In this document: one piece after another, positions 18,723 to 31,664 of the stretch
How positions within the stretch are numbered: the first letter of the stretch is position 1
How the letters are laid out: the number at the start of each line of letters is the position of its first letter
Source of the DNA: Minicystis rosea
GTDB lineage: Bacteria; Myxococcota_A; Polyangia; Polyangiales; Polyangiaceae
Length of the DNA: 64,000 bases
Direction: 5' to 3'
Assembly: GCA_001931535.1 (NCBI GenBank)
Contig: CP016211.1
Span: 9,470,377-9,534,376, forward strand
Position numbers and translations under genes: made by a program
The notes under the pieces: generated by a model
What the model saw: only the letters and a program-made list of their open reading frames with translations
What the model was told of the DNA's origin: nothing
The model's database searches: none

Positions 18723-20048
18723 ATGCGAAATCGCGCGCTTCTCGCCCTCGCGTCGGTCCTCCTTCTCACGACGGCCGCGGGCAATGCCTCGGCCCAGATT
18801 CCCCCCATCCCCGGCCTGCCGCCGATGCCCGGCCAGCAGGATCCGCAGCAGCCGCAACAGCCGGGTCAGCCGCAACAGCAGCAGCCGGGTACGTTGCCAA
18901 TTCCGCAGCTCCCGCCGCAACTGCAACAGGTGCTGCCTTTGCCGGGACAGCAACCGCAGCAGCCGGCGCAACCGGGATATCAACCGCAACCGGGGTATCA
19001 GCCGCAACCGGGTTATGCGCCGCAACCGGGTTATCCGCAGCAGGGTTATGGGCAGCAGCCCGGATATCCGCAGCAGCCGGGTTATGGGCAACAACCGGGT
19101 TATGGACCGCAACCCGGTTATGGACCGCAACCCGGTTATGGCTATGCGCCGCCGCAACATCAGGTGCGGACCACGTTGGAGATTGGTTATCTCTACGGCG
19201 CCGCGATCGCTTATGGCGCGGGCGTCGGTATCTGGATCGACTCCGAGGCGTATGCCGGGAAGAAGGTCGATCCGGGTCTCTCGTTGATCGCGCCGGTCCT
19301 CGTGGGCGCGGCCATGCCGATGGCGGTGTTCTTCGCGGATCGCAAGCCGATGCGGGAAGGGCTTCCGTCGGCGATCGCGAGCGGCCTCGTGATCGGCGCC
19401 GGTGAGGGCATGGTCATCTCGACCTTCGGGTCCGCGCACACGACGACGGGGAGCTGGGGCTTCCGTGGGCTCGCGCGATCGGAGGTGATCGGCGCGACCA
19501 TCGGCGGCGGCGCCGGCGTGGCGTACGGGCTCCTCGCGAAGCCGACGCCGAAGAGGACGATGTTCATCACCTCGGCAGTGGGCTGGGGCGCGATCATCGG
19601 TTACGAGTTCGGCGGAGGCGGTACGGCGTCGCGCACCGCGTGGTCGCAAGCCAACGATGGCACTACGCTGGGCGGCGTGCTGGGTTACAACCTCGGGCTC
19701 GGTGCGGCGGCGATCACCTCCGCGTTCTGGACGCCTTCGTGGAACCAGCTCGGGTGGATGTGGGCCGGCTTCGGCATCGGGCAGGCGGCGGCCACGCTCG
19801 TCTATCCGTTCTATGCGGCGACGAAGGGCGATCCGCGGCGCGGCCTGATCTTCCAGGGCGTGGCGGGTGCCGTGGGCACGGTCGCCGGCGCTTTCATCGG
19901 CCGGCCCGACCGTCCGGGGATGATGGCCAAGGAGCAGCGCGAGGACGAGGAGTATTGGCAGAACCATCACTTCGCGCGTGTCCGCGGCGGCGGCGTGATG
20001 CCGGTGCCCGGCGGCGTCGGCGCATCCCTCAGCGGCGAGCTTTGGTAG
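18723..20048 (+). CDS. Exported QPGY-repeat membrane protein
   Basis: A 441-residue protein. The ATG at 18723 gives a clean signal peptide (residues 1-23, ending ASA-QIPPIPG). Residues 24-140 are Pro/Gln/Tyr/Gly-rich with about a dozen QPGY repeats (PQPGYGPQPGYGYAPPQ). The remaining 300 residues are small-residue-rich and hydrophobic, with glycine-zipper stretches such as VIGAGEGMVI and TIGGGAGVAYGLLAK, suggesting repeated amphipathic or membrane-embedded segments. Such Q/P/Y-rich N-termini followed by a Gly-rich membrane region are frequent in uncharacterised Polyangiales proteins. It lies 53 bases after gpsA. No enzymatic motif is seen. Confidence 0.75.
   Translation: MRNRALLALASVLLLTTAAGNASAQIPPIPGLPPMPGQQDPQQPQQPGQPQQQQPGTLPIPQLPPQLQQVLPLPGQQPQQPAQPGYQPQPGYQPQPGYAPQPGYPQQGYGQQPGYPQQPGYGQQPGYGPQPGYGPQPGYGYAPPQHQVRTTLEIGYLYGAAIAYGAGVGIWIDSEAYAGKKVDPGLSLIAPVLVGAAMPMAVFFADRKPMREGLPSAIASGLVIGAGEGMVISTFGSAHTTTGSWGFRGLARSEVIGATIGGGAGVAYGLLAKPTPKRTMFITSAVGWGAIIGYEFGGGGTASRTAWSQANDGTTLGGVLGYNLGLGAAAITSAFWTPSWNQLGWMWAGFGIGQAAATLVYPFYAATKGDPRRGLIFQGVAGAVGTVAGAFIGRPDRPGMMAKEQREDEEYWQNHHFARVRGGGVMPVPGGVGASLSGELW
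18958..19148 (+). repeat. Coding tandem repeat, about 18 bp, encoding QPGY units
   Basis: Imperfect in-frame repetition of CAACCGGGTTATGGACCG-like units. Copies near 19100-19140 are nearly identical. Unlike flanking codons, many repeats use TAT and CAA, a lower-GC usage that suggests recent slippage expansion. Copy number may vary between strains. Confidence 0.75.
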
Positions 20049-20245
20049 CCCGCTGACGACGTGACCGACAATCGGGTCCGCGCGGCCCGTCCTTGGTCGA
20101 CCTCCTCGAAATCCACGCAGACGCTTCGATTCGCCCGCCCTGATGGGTGCGTGAAGCGCTTCGCGCTCGCGCCGCGCGGCAGGCCTGCGCGCGGGTGTGT
20201 CCGTTGGCATCCCGCGCGCGGGTTCTGTTGCTATGCTGCCCGACG

Positions 20246-22147
<1,902 letters not shown>

Positions 22148-22580
22148 AGCTCGATCGGCGATCGCCGCAGCGGTGAACGCCGAGCCGGCACGCCGCTCGG
22201 CGTGGGCTCCTCGCTCGGTGTGCGAGCGTGTGCCTCCGCGATCGTCAGTGCTCGCTTCGGTCGTCCGTGGAGCACGGAGATCGAGCCGGCGGGTCGAGCG
22301 CGAGGGGACGAGGCGCGGGTCCGTGGAAGCGAGGTGCATCACGCCGAGCGCGTGCTATCCACTGTGCCCCCGAACCATCGACCCGCAGCATCGGACCGGA
22401 GCCCACCCATGACACGGGCTCCCGACGACCGATGTCGGGCGCTTCATGTTCATCGCCCTGCTCCATGCGGGGCTCATCGAAACCACGCGAAAACGCGTAT
22501 CGACTTCGATCGTCTGGCCCGGTGCCGCACCTCCGTCGGTGGCATCCGGCCTTCACGAAGCAACTTCCGTCGAGACTCTC
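22148..22580. other. Intergenic region before mutS2
   Basis: 433 bases between the sigma-54 activator and mutS2. It contains the stem-loop at 22177-22203. Open frames across it on both strands are Arg/Ser-rich with no recognisable protein; I see nothing else. Confidence 0.5.
22177..22203 (+). terminator. Possible terminator after the sigma-54 activator gene
   Basis: ACGCCGAGC (22177-22185) pairs perfectly with GCTCGGCGT (22195-22203) around a 9-base loop, 29 bases after the stop. There is no T-run, so termination strength is uncertain. Confidence 0.45.
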
Positions 22581-25010
22581 ATGTCCTCTGATCTGCTGAG
22601 CGATCCGTGCCCGGCGAAGACCCGCGCCGACTTGGAGTGGGACCGCATCCTCGAAGCTCTCGCCGAGCGTGCCGCGTCACCGGCCGGCAAGCGGCTCGCG
22701 CGTGCGCTTCCGTTCGCCTCCACGCTCGCGGGCGTGCGCACCGCGCTCTCCGAGGTGCGTGAGTGCGTCGATCTCGACATCGCCGGCGAGCCTCTGCCTG
22801 CGGCCGATGTGCCCGAGATCGATCTCGCGCTCGACCGAGCCCGCATCGGCGCCGTCCTCGCGAACGAGGAGCTCCGCGCCATCATCGCCTGCCTCGCGGC
22901 CGCGCGCATGCTGCGCCGGTTCCTTCAGGCGCGCCGCGCCCGCGTGCCTGCGCTCGACGCTGCCTGTGCGTTCGATCCGGCGCTCGACGAGATCGAGCGT
23001 CGGCTCGCGACCTGCTTCGATCCCGACGGCACGCTCGCCGACCGCGCCTCGCCGCGCCTCGCCGAGCTGCGCGCCGAGCGACGCGCAGGCCGTGATCGGC
23101 TCGTGCGACGGTTGGACGAGCTGATCAAGAAGCACGAGGACATCCTCCAGGATCGATTCTGGACCGAGCGCGACGGGCGCTACGTGCTCCCCGTGCGGGC
23201 CGATGCGCACGAGCGCTTCCCCGGCATCGTGCACACCACGAGCGGCAGCGGCGCCACCGTGTTCGTCGAGCCGCGTGTGCTCGTGGAGATGGGCAATCGG
23301 CAGAAGATGCTCGATGCCCAGGTGGCCCGCGAAGAGGAGGCCGTGTACGCCTCGCTCTCCGGGATCGTCGCCGAGGCGGTCGATCGGATCTTCGCCGCGG
23401 CCAGCGCGCTGGCGCACGCCGACGTGCGCGCCGCGAGCGCGAAGCTCGCGAAGGATCTCAAGCTCAACTTCCCCGAGGTGATCGAGGGCGAGGCCCACAT
23501 CGATCTCGTGGGCGCAAGGCACCCGCTGCTCACGCTCGACGGCGCCGATGTCGTCCCGAGCGACGTCGCCGTCGGCGCGGGGCGCGCCATGGTCGTGTCC
23601 GGCCCGAACGCCGGTGGCAAGACGGTGGCGTTGAAGACGCTCGGCCTCGCCGCGCTGATGCTCCGCGCCGGCCTCCCCGTTCCGGCGAAGGATGGGTCGC
23701 GTGTGTCGGTCTTCGAGATCGTCCTCACCGACGTGGGCGACGATCAGAACCTCCACAAGAGCCTCTCGACCTTCAGCGCGCACGTGAAGAACATCGCCGA
23801 GATCCTCGGGGAGACGCGGCCCGGCGCGCTCGTCCTGCTCGACGAGCTGGCGGGCGGCACCGATCCGCGCGAAGGCGAGGCGCTCGCGGCCGCCATCCTG
23901 GACTCGTTGTGCGCGCGCGGCGGCGCGGTCGCGTGCACGACGCACTACGAGGGTTTGAAGGCGCTCGCGCTCGGGGATCCGCGCTTCCAGAACGCGTCCG
24001 TCGGCTTCGATCTCGCGACCATGAGCCCGACGTTCAAGCTCGCGGTCGGCATCCCGGGCGCGTCGAGCGCGCTCGCGGTGGCGCGGCGGTTCGGGGTGCC
24101 GAGCACGGTGCTGGAGCGCGCCGAGCGGTTCCTCACGCGCGAGGCGGTGACCTTCGACGAGATGGTGGAGAAGCTCGCGGCCGAGCGCCGCGCGCTGGAG
24201 CTGGCGCGCGCCGACGCCGAGCGCGAGGTCGAAGCGCTGCGCGAGAAGCAGCGCGAGCTCGATCGCGAGCGCGAGCGCCTCGTGCAGAAGGAGCGCGTCG
24301 CCGTGACGCGCGAGGGCGAGCAGCTCCTCACGAGCCTGAAGCGCGCCCGCGACGAGCTACGCGCAGCCCAGGCCAAGCTGCGCGGCCCGAAGCCGAGCGA
24401 CGAGGAGGTGCGCGCCGCCGCGAAGGCCATCGATGCCGTGGCCCACAAGGCCTCCATCGGCGGCGAGCTCGAGCCGCGTGCCGTCACCGACGCGGCCCCG
24501 CGCGCGCCCGTCGCGGCCAGCGAGATCCGCGTGGGAACGCGCGTCTACGTGCCCCGCCTGCGCGCCGAGGCGGAGGTCGTCGAAGTGCTCGGCGGCGGCC
24601 AGCTCCGCGTCGCCGCCGGCCCGCTCAAGCTCGGGACCACCATCTCGGAGGTGCGCAGCATCGCGAGCGCCGCGCCCGTCGCCGACACGCGCGCCCGCGA
24701 TCGCCGCGGCAAGCGCCCCGGCTACGAGCTGGACGCGGCCTCCGATCCGGAGGTCCCGATCCAAACCAGCGAGAACACCGTCGACCTGCGGGGCCTGCGC
24801 GCCCACGAGGCCACCGCGATGGCCGAGCAGTTCCTCGATCGCTCGCTCAACGCCGGCCGCAAGGTGGCCTTCCTCATTCACGGCCACGGCACCGGCGCGC
24901 TGCGCGAAGCCGTGCGCGACGCGATCCGGGGCAGCACCTACGTGGCCAAGTCGCGCCCCGGACAGCAGAACGAAGGTGGTGACGGCGTCACCGTGGTCTG
25001 GCTGCGCTGA
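22581..25010 (+). CDS. mutS2: MutS2-family DNA endonuclease/ATPase with Smr domain
   Basis: An 809-residue cytosolic protein. MutS2 suppresses homologous recombination or rescues collided ribosomes, depending on species, and is not a mismatch-repair MutS. MutS core: WTERDGRYVLPVRADAHERF and TVFVEP, then Walker A GPNAGGKT (about 341-348), Walker B LVLLDELAGGTDP and the CTTHY motif. A long Glu/Arg-rich coiled coil (about 530-620) follows. The KOW-like segment VGTRVYVPRL and the C-terminal Smr nuclease domain come last (NTVDLRGLRAHEA and LIHGHGTGALR). The ATG at 22581 follows a weak site but matches the expected N-terminus (TRADLEWDRILEALAERA). Confidence 0.94.
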   Translation: MSSDLLSDPCPAKTRADLEWDRILEALAERAASPAGKRLARALPFASTLAGVRTALSEVRECVDLDIAGEPLPAADVPEIDLALDRARIGAVLANEELRAIIACLAAARMLRRFLQARRARVPALDAACAFDPALDEIERRLATCFDPDGTLADRASPRLAELRAERRAGRDRLVRRLDELIKKHEDILQDRFWTERDGRYVLPVRADAHERFPGIVHTTSGSGATVFVEPRVLVEMGNRQKMLDAQVAREEEAVYASLSGIVAEAVDRIFAAASALAHADVRAASAKLAKDLKLNFPEVIEGEAHIDLVGARHPLLTLDGADVVPSDVAVGAGRAMVVSGPNAGGKTVALKTLGLAALMLRAGLPVPAKDGSRVSVFEIVLTDVGDDQNLHKSLSTFSAHVKNIAEILGETRPGALVLLDELAGGTDPREGEALAAAILDSLCARGGAVACTTHYEGLKALALGDPRFQNASVGFDLATMSPTFKLAVGIPGASSALAVARRFGVPSTVLERAERFLTREAVTFDEMVEKLAAERRALELARADAEREVEALREKQRELDRERERLVQKERVAVTREGEQLLTSLKRARDELRAAQAKLRGPKPSDEEVRAAAKAIDAVAHKASIGGELEPRAVTDAAPRAPVAASEIRVGTRVYVPRLRAEAEVVEVLGGGQLRVAAGPLKLGTTISEVRSIASAAPVADTRARDRRGKRPGYELDAASDPEVPIQTSENTVDLRGLRAHEATAMAEQFLDRSLNAGRKVAFLIHGHGTGALREAVRDAIRGSTYVAKSRPGQQNEGGDGVTVVWLR

Positions 25011-25355
25011 GGATGTGACCGAGTCGTAGCGCGCCGTGAGCCTCATGGAGGCTCGCGGTGCGCGGCGTATGGAGAATCACCTTCGACGTTGATGCGCGGA
25101 GGCACGGTGCGGGCACGTGCGGGCACGCGTGCCTGGGCGTCGATCCGTCGCGACGGTCTGGCGCCGGTGTCGCGGCGACGAGAACGGGAGACGCGTCCGA
25201 CCCTGTGAAGATCGTGCACCGCTGCGGCATGCGCGTCCGCCCCACGCGAGGATCTCGTCACAGGGAGCGCACGCGCTGCCTGCCCGATCGATGGCATGCC
25301 GCGTGCTGATTCCGTCGACGGTCGCACCACGCCTCCACCGATGGAAGGTCATGCC
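25011..25355. other. Intergenic region after mutS2
   Basis: 345 bases before the small hypothetical gene at 25356. No terminator with a T-tail, no RNA gene and no convincing small ORF is visible. Confidence 0.5.
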
Positions 25356-25760
25356 ATGTCCGCCGTCGACGCACCCCGCCTCCCGCGCCAATCCTCTCGC
25401 CCTCCACCCGGGCCGCGCTGTGACAGCGCGCCGCCGCCGATGGATGTCGCGCGCACGGTGCGCATCGGCGAGGACGCCTTCGTCGCGGAGACGACCCTCG
25501 ATGGTTGGGTGCGGAGCGGCGCGGCCACGCGCATCGGCGCGTCGCTCACGGTCTGCGATGGCCGGCGTTACGTACTGCGCGACGCCGTCCGCGTGATCGG
25601 GCGGCGTAACGGTGACACCGATCCCTATGGCTTCACCGGCCGCGTCGAGGCGCTGCGCGAGATCGTGAAGCGCGGCGCCACGCTCTCGGCCGACGGCCTG
25701 CGCCTCGGCCCGGCGGTGTACGACGTGGAGTACGGCTACATCGCCGCGCCGAACGGCTGA
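25356..25760 (+). CDS. Small hypothetical protein
   Basis: A 134-residue protein. The ATG at 25356 is preceded by GGAAGG at a 7-base spacing; an ATG at 25341 would add five residues. Residues 1-30 are Pro/Arg/Ser-rich and probably disordered. The rest (ARTVRIGEDAFVAETTLDG onward to YDVEYGYIAAP) looks like a small beta-rich domain, with LTVCDGRRYVLRDAVRVIG and a loop GRRNGDTDPYGFTGR. There are no membrane segments or signal peptide. Coding-like third positions across the second half support it as real. I do not recognise the family. Confidence 0.55.
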   Translation: MSAVDAPRLPRQSSRPPPGPRCDSAPPPMDVARTVRIGEDAFVAETTLDGWVRSGAATRIGASLTVCDGRRYVLRDAVRVIGRRNGDTDPYGFTGRVEALREIVKRGATLSADGLRLGPAVYDVEYGYIAAPNG

Positions 25761-25789
25761 ATCCCATCGTGCGGGCCGCTTCGCTCGAA

Positions 25790-25863
25790 GTCGTTTGACC
25801 TCCAACGATCGCTCGCGACCACGCGACAACCGCATCGGCGAGGTCGTTTGACCTCCAACGATC
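25790..25863. repeat. 21-bp direct repeat in convergent gap
   Basis: GTCGTTTGACCTCCAACGAT plus C occurs identically at 25790-25810 and 25843-25863, 53 bp start to start. The spacer is unrelated. It lies between the stop of the 25356 gene and the stop of nusB. It could be a duplicated protein-binding site or a small duplication scar. Confidence 0.7.
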
Positions 25864-25915
25864 AGCGGCGCGCCATCAGCGCCGCACGTCGACGTGCGGC
25901 GCCGATGACCGTCTC

Positions 25916-26338
25916 TCAGCGATCGCGATCCACCCGGCCCACGTCGGTGGCGATCCGGTCCAACACCCCGTTCACGAACGCGCCCGAATCTTCGCTGCCG
26001 AAGCGCTTCGCCAGCTCGACGGCTTCGTCCAGGATGACGGCGCGCGGGACGTCGCCCTTGCGGAGCAGCTCCCAAGCGCCGAGCCGGAGCACGTTGCGGT
26101 CGACCCGAGCCATCCGTTCGAGGCGCCAGTTGGTGCTGGCCTTGCGAATGGCCTCGTCGACACCGGCGAGCTCGCCTGCGACGCCGCGCACCGCCGTGTC
26201 GGCGTACTCGCGGCCCTCGGGATCACCCGGGGTCTCCCGCCAAAACGAAGCAATCACCCGCTCCGCGCTGCCGCCGCCCGCCTCCAGGGCGAACAGCATT
26301 TGCAGCGCAGCTTCACGTCCGGACGTGCGAGCTCCCAT
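25916..26338 (-). CDS. nusB: Transcription antitermination factor NusB
   Basis: A 140-residue all-helical RNA-binding protein. NusB with NusE (S10) binds boxA RNA to prevent premature termination, mainly in rRNA operons. The family N-terminus is clear (SGREAALQMLFALEAGG), as are the conserved VDRNVLRLGAWELL and EAVELAKRFGSEDSGAFVNGVLDRIA. Length is normal. It is the last gene of the rib operon, 14 bases after ribH; the ribH-nusB order is conserved in many bacteria. Confidence 0.95.
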   Translation of the reverse strand: MGARTSGREAALQMLFALEAGGGSAERVIASFWRETPGDPEGREYADTAVRGVAGELAGVDEAIRKASTNWRLERMARVDRNVLRLGAWELLRKGDVPRAVILDEAVELAKRFGSEDSGAFVNGVLDRIATDVGRVDRDR

Positions 26339-26352
26339 GCCGCTTCTTTCTG

Positions 26353-26871
26353 CTAGAGCCGCGCCGCGGTGAGCGCCGCCGAGAGGGACACCATCTCGAT
26401 CGCGCTCACGGCCGCGTCCCAGCCCTTGTTGCCCGCCTTCGTCCCGGCGCGCTCGATGGCCTGCTCGATCGTGTCCGTCGTGAGCACGCCGAAGGTGACG
26501 GGCACGCCCGTCTGGAGCGACGCGGTGGCGATGCCCTTCGAAACCTCGGAGGCCACGTAGTCGAAGTGCGGCGTGGAGCCGCGGATCACCGCGGAGAGCG
26601 CGATGATGGCGTCCACGCGGAAATCACCGGCCACGTTGTGGCGGGTCAGGCGGCCGACCACGGTCGGGATCTCCCACGCGCCGGGCACGCGCACGATCGT
26701 CGTCTTGCCGAGATCGGCGCCGTGGCGGGCCAGCGCGTCGAGCGCGCCCTCGACCAGGCGATCGACGATGAAGTGGTTGAACCGGCTCGCCACCAGCGCG
26801 AAACGCGCGCCCGGGGGCGCCACGAGCGTGCCTTCGATCACGCGCGGCGACTGCTTCGACTCCTCGCTCAT
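26353..26871 (-). CDS. ribH: 6,7-dimethyl-8-ribityllumazine synthase
   Basis: A 172-residue enzyme condensing 5-amino-6-ribitylaminouracil with 3,4-dihydroxy-2-butanone phosphate to lumazine, the penultimate riboflavin step; usually a 60-mer or decamer. Motifs: VASRFNHFIVDRLVEGALD, VPGAWEIP, SAVIRGSTPHFDYVASE with the catalytic His, and FGVLTTDTIEQAIERAG. The ATG at 26871 lies 2 bases after the ribBX stop, indicating translational coupling. Confidence 0.96.
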   Translation of the reverse strand: MSEESKQSPRVIEGTLVAPPGARFALVASRFNHFIVDRLVEGALDALARHGADLGKTTIVRVPGAWEIPTVVGRLTRHNVAGDFRVDAIIALSAVIRGSTPHFDYVASEVSKGIATASLQTGVPVTFGVLTTDTIEQAIERAGTKAGNKGWDAAVSAIEMVSLSAALTAARL

Positions 26872-26873
26872 GC

Positions 26874-28025
26874 TCAACCTTCGCCCTTCATCGACACGAG
26901 CGGGACCCGCTCGACCACCTTCAACCCGAACCCGTTGAGACCTGCGATCTTGATCTGGCTGTTGGTGAGCAGCCGGATCTGGTGCACGCCGAGATCGGCG
27001 AGCACCTGCGCGCCGAGGCCGAACTCGCGCAGCGTCCACGGCTGCCCGCTCCCGTCGGCGCGCGTCCCGTGGACGGCTTCGATCTCCTTCAAGAGATCGC
27101 CCTTCGGCGGGATGTACAGGATCACGCCGGCGCCGGCCTTCTCGATGGCTTGGATGGCCTCGCGCAGGTTGTGCCCGCCGTCGACGGGCGTGGAGCTGAA
27201 CAGATCGCCCACGAGCGAGCCCGAGTGCACGCGGCACAAGACCGGCTCGTTCGTCGCCACGTGGCCGCGGGAGAGCGCGAAGAACTGACGCTGCTCCCCG
27301 ACGATCTCGTAGACCGAGGCCACCCAGTCGGTGCCCGTCAGGTCGAGGCGGATCGGGCGCTCGCCGACCTTGCGCACGAGGCGCTCCGTCTGGAGGCGGT
27401 ATTGGATGAGGTCGGCGACCGTGACGATGAGGAGGTCGTGCTTCTGCGCGAACTTCTCCAGATCGGGCATCCGCGCCATGGTGCCGTCGTCGTTCATGAT
27501 CTCGCAGATCACGCCGGCCGCGCGCATGCCCGCGAGGCGCGCGAGATCGACCGAGCCCTCCGTCTGGCCGGTGCGCACGAGGACGCCGCCGCGCCGCGCC
27601 TTGAGCGGGAAGACGTGGCCCGGGGTCACGAGATCGGCCGGGGTCGCGTCCGGTTGGATGGCGACGCGGATGGTGTGGGCGCGATCGGCGGCGCTGATGC
27701 CGGTGGTGACGCCGTGGCGCGCCTCGACGCTCACGGTGAAGGCCGTGCCGAGCGGCGGGCCGCTGCGGCCGGGGGCCGACATCATCGGCAGCTCGAGGCG
27801 AGCGACCTGCTCCTCTTCCAAGGTCAGGCAGATGAGGCCGCGACCGTGCACGGCCATGAAGTTGATCTTGTCCGCGGTGGCCGCCTCGGCGGCGACGCAG
27901 AGATCGCCCTCGTTCTCGCGATCCTCGTCGTCGACGAGGATCACCATCTTGCCTGCGCGGATGTGATCGAGCGCGGTGTTCACCCGCTCGAGGACGGCCG
28001 AGTCGATCGTCAAGCGATGGGGCAT
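26874..28025 (-). CDS. ribBX: RibBX: DHBP synthase fused to a degenerate GTP cyclohydrolase II-like domain
   Basis: A 383-residue protein. Residues 1-210 are an intact 3,4-dihydroxy-2-butanone-4-phosphate synthase (RibB): DDEDRENEGD at 32-41, HGVTTGISAADR and TPGHVFPL. Residues 225-383 look like RibA but lack its chemistry. The zinc cysteines of E. coli RibA (C54, C65, C67) correspond to S270, V281 and G283, and the RQEGRGIGL substrate loop is replaced by IPPKGDLLKEI. Only the C-terminal RLLTNSQIK and VVERVPL blocks survive. This matches the RibBX variant known from Proteobacteria, whose X domain has no GTP cyclohydrolase activity. It supplies the ribose-derived half of riboflavin; GTP opening needs a ribA elsewhere. 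The ATG at 28025 is 4 bases after the ribE stop. Confidence 0.9.
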   Translation of the reverse strand: MPHRLTIDSAVLERVNTALDHIRAGKMVILVDDEDRENEGDLCVAAEAATADKINFMAVHGRGLICLTLEEEQVARLELPMMSAPGRSGPPLGTAFTVSVEARHGVTTGISAADRAHTIRVAIQPDATPADLVTPGHVFPLKARRGGVLVRTGQTEGSVDLARLAGMRAAGVICEIMNDDGTMARMPDLEKFAQKHDLLIVTVADLIQYRLQTERLVRKVGERPIRLDLTGTDWVASVYEIVGEQRQFFALSRGHVATNEPVLCRVHSGSLVGDLFSSTPVDGGHNLREAIQAIEKAGAGVILYIPPKGDLLKEIEAVHGTRADGSGQPWTLREFGLGAQVLADLGVHQIRLLTNSQIKIAGLNGFGLKVVERVPLVSMKGEG

Positions 28026-28029
28026 GGCC

Positions 28030-28752
28030 TCAAACCCAACCTCCCGATCGGAGCTTCGCGAGAATGCGCTGGTCGTCGTCGTCGTTGCGGAGCTGGTCGT
28101 TGCGGACATCGGGTACTTCCGTTCGCTTCGCCGGGGCTGCGCCTTCGTCGGCGCCGGTCCGGAATTCGAGCTGCCGCGCCACGTAGCGCGCGAGGACGTC
28201 GACTTCAATGTTCACCCGGGAGCCGGACCGCATTTCTCCGAGGAGCGTGCGCCCCAGCGTGTGCGGGACGAGCATCACGTCGAAGGCGACGCCGGAGGGC
28301 CCGGGAGAGCCCACCGCGTTCAGCGTCAGGCTCACGCCGTCGATGGCGATCGAGCCTTTGGCCGCGACGAACCGGCCGAGCTCGCTCGGCACGGTCACCT
28401 CGAAGCGCAGCGCATCGCCCCGCGCCTCGCGGCCCGTGACCCGACCGACGCAGTCGACGTGGCCGAGCACCATGTGCCCGCCCATGCGGCCGCCGAGCGG
28501 CGTGGCCCGCTCCAGGTGCACGCGGTGGCCGAGGGGCAGCTCGCCGAGCGTCGTGCGATCGAGCGTCTCCGAGGTCATGTCGCACTCGAAGCCGCCGGGC
28601 ATGATCCGATCGACCGTGAGGCACGCGCCGTTGACGCTGATCGACTCCCCGAGCGTGAGCGGCCCCATCGAGGTCTCGATGAAGGCGTGCGCCACCGGAC
28701 GACCGGCGCGGCGCCGCAGGATCCCGGTCGTCTCCACCAGGCCCGTGAACAT
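28030..28752 (-). CDS. ribE: Riboflavin synthase, alpha chain
   Basis: A 240-residue enzyme that dismutates two lumazines into riboflavin and the pyrimidine precursor. Two tandem beta-barrel repeats are visible. Repeat 1 opens MFTGLVETTG with SVNGACLTV and SETLDRT; repeat 2 has GHVDCVGRV, SIAIDGVSLTLNAV and the closing HTLGRTLLG. The last 40 residues (GADEGAAPAKRTEVPDVRND...) form a charged tail beyond the usual length of about 200. It is in the rib operon, 8 bases after pilZ. Confidence 0.95.
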   Translation of the reverse strand: MFTGLVETTGILRRRAGRPVAHAFIETSMGPLTLGESISVNGACLTVDRIMPGGFECDMTSETLDRTTLGELPLGHRVHLERATPLGGRMGGHMVLGHVDCVGRVTGREARGDALRFEVTVPSELGRFVAAKGSIAIDGVSLTLNAVGSPGPSGVAFDVMLVPHTLGRTLLGEMRSGSRVNIEVDVLARYVARQLEFRTGADEGAAPAKRTEVPDVRNDQLRNDDDDQRILAKLRSGGWV

Positions 28753-28760
28753 GTGGAGCC

Positions 28761-29105
28761 TCAGCCTTCGGTGATGCGACGACCCTGGTTCGTCAGGAGC
28801 TTGTCGATGAGCCCCTTCGAGTAGGCCGACAGCTCGGTGAAGACCACGCCCATGCCCGGCGGATCGTCGTGCACGCGCACGACCTCGCCGATGCCCTCGA
28901 TGGTCTCGATGTCCTCCATGATCACGGTGAACCGGAGGTTGACCTTCGTCCCCACCGCGAGCGGCGTCTTGCTCCGCACGAAGACGCCGGTGCGCGAGAT
29001 GTTCGTGACGTACTCGTTGATGAACGCGTCGTACGACTCGAACTCTTTGTTGATGGTCACGCGCTCGTCGCGCCGCGCCTCGTGATCTTGCTTCGGTTCG
29101 GACAT
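28761..29105 (-). CDS. PilZ-domain protein, likely c-di-GMP binding
   Basis: A 114-residue single PilZ domain. The c-di-GMP signature is present: RRDER (RxxxR) near residue 11 and NISRTG (NxSxxG) about 20 residues later, so binding is plausible. Stand-alone PilZ proteins act as small effectors on motility, secretion or enzymes in the cytoplasm. It is encoded 6 bases downstream of the RNase E/G gene and 8 bases before ribE, so it is co-transcribed. A link between c-di-GMP and RNA turnover is inference from position only. Confidence 0.88.
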   Translation of the reverse strand: MSEPKQDHEARRDERVTINKEFESYDAFINEYVTNISRTGVFVRSKTPLAVGTKVNLRFTVIMEDIETIEGIGEVVRVHDDPPGMGVVFTELSAYSKGLIDKLLTNQGRRITEG

Positions 29106-29111
29106 GTACGG

Positions 29112-31664
<2,553 letters not shown>

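Noticed and set aside
20205..20245. Sigma-54 (-24/-12) promoter before the sigma-54 activator gene
   Set aside because: TTGGCAT is present, but the -12 element reads CGCGC rather than TTGC at the required spacing.
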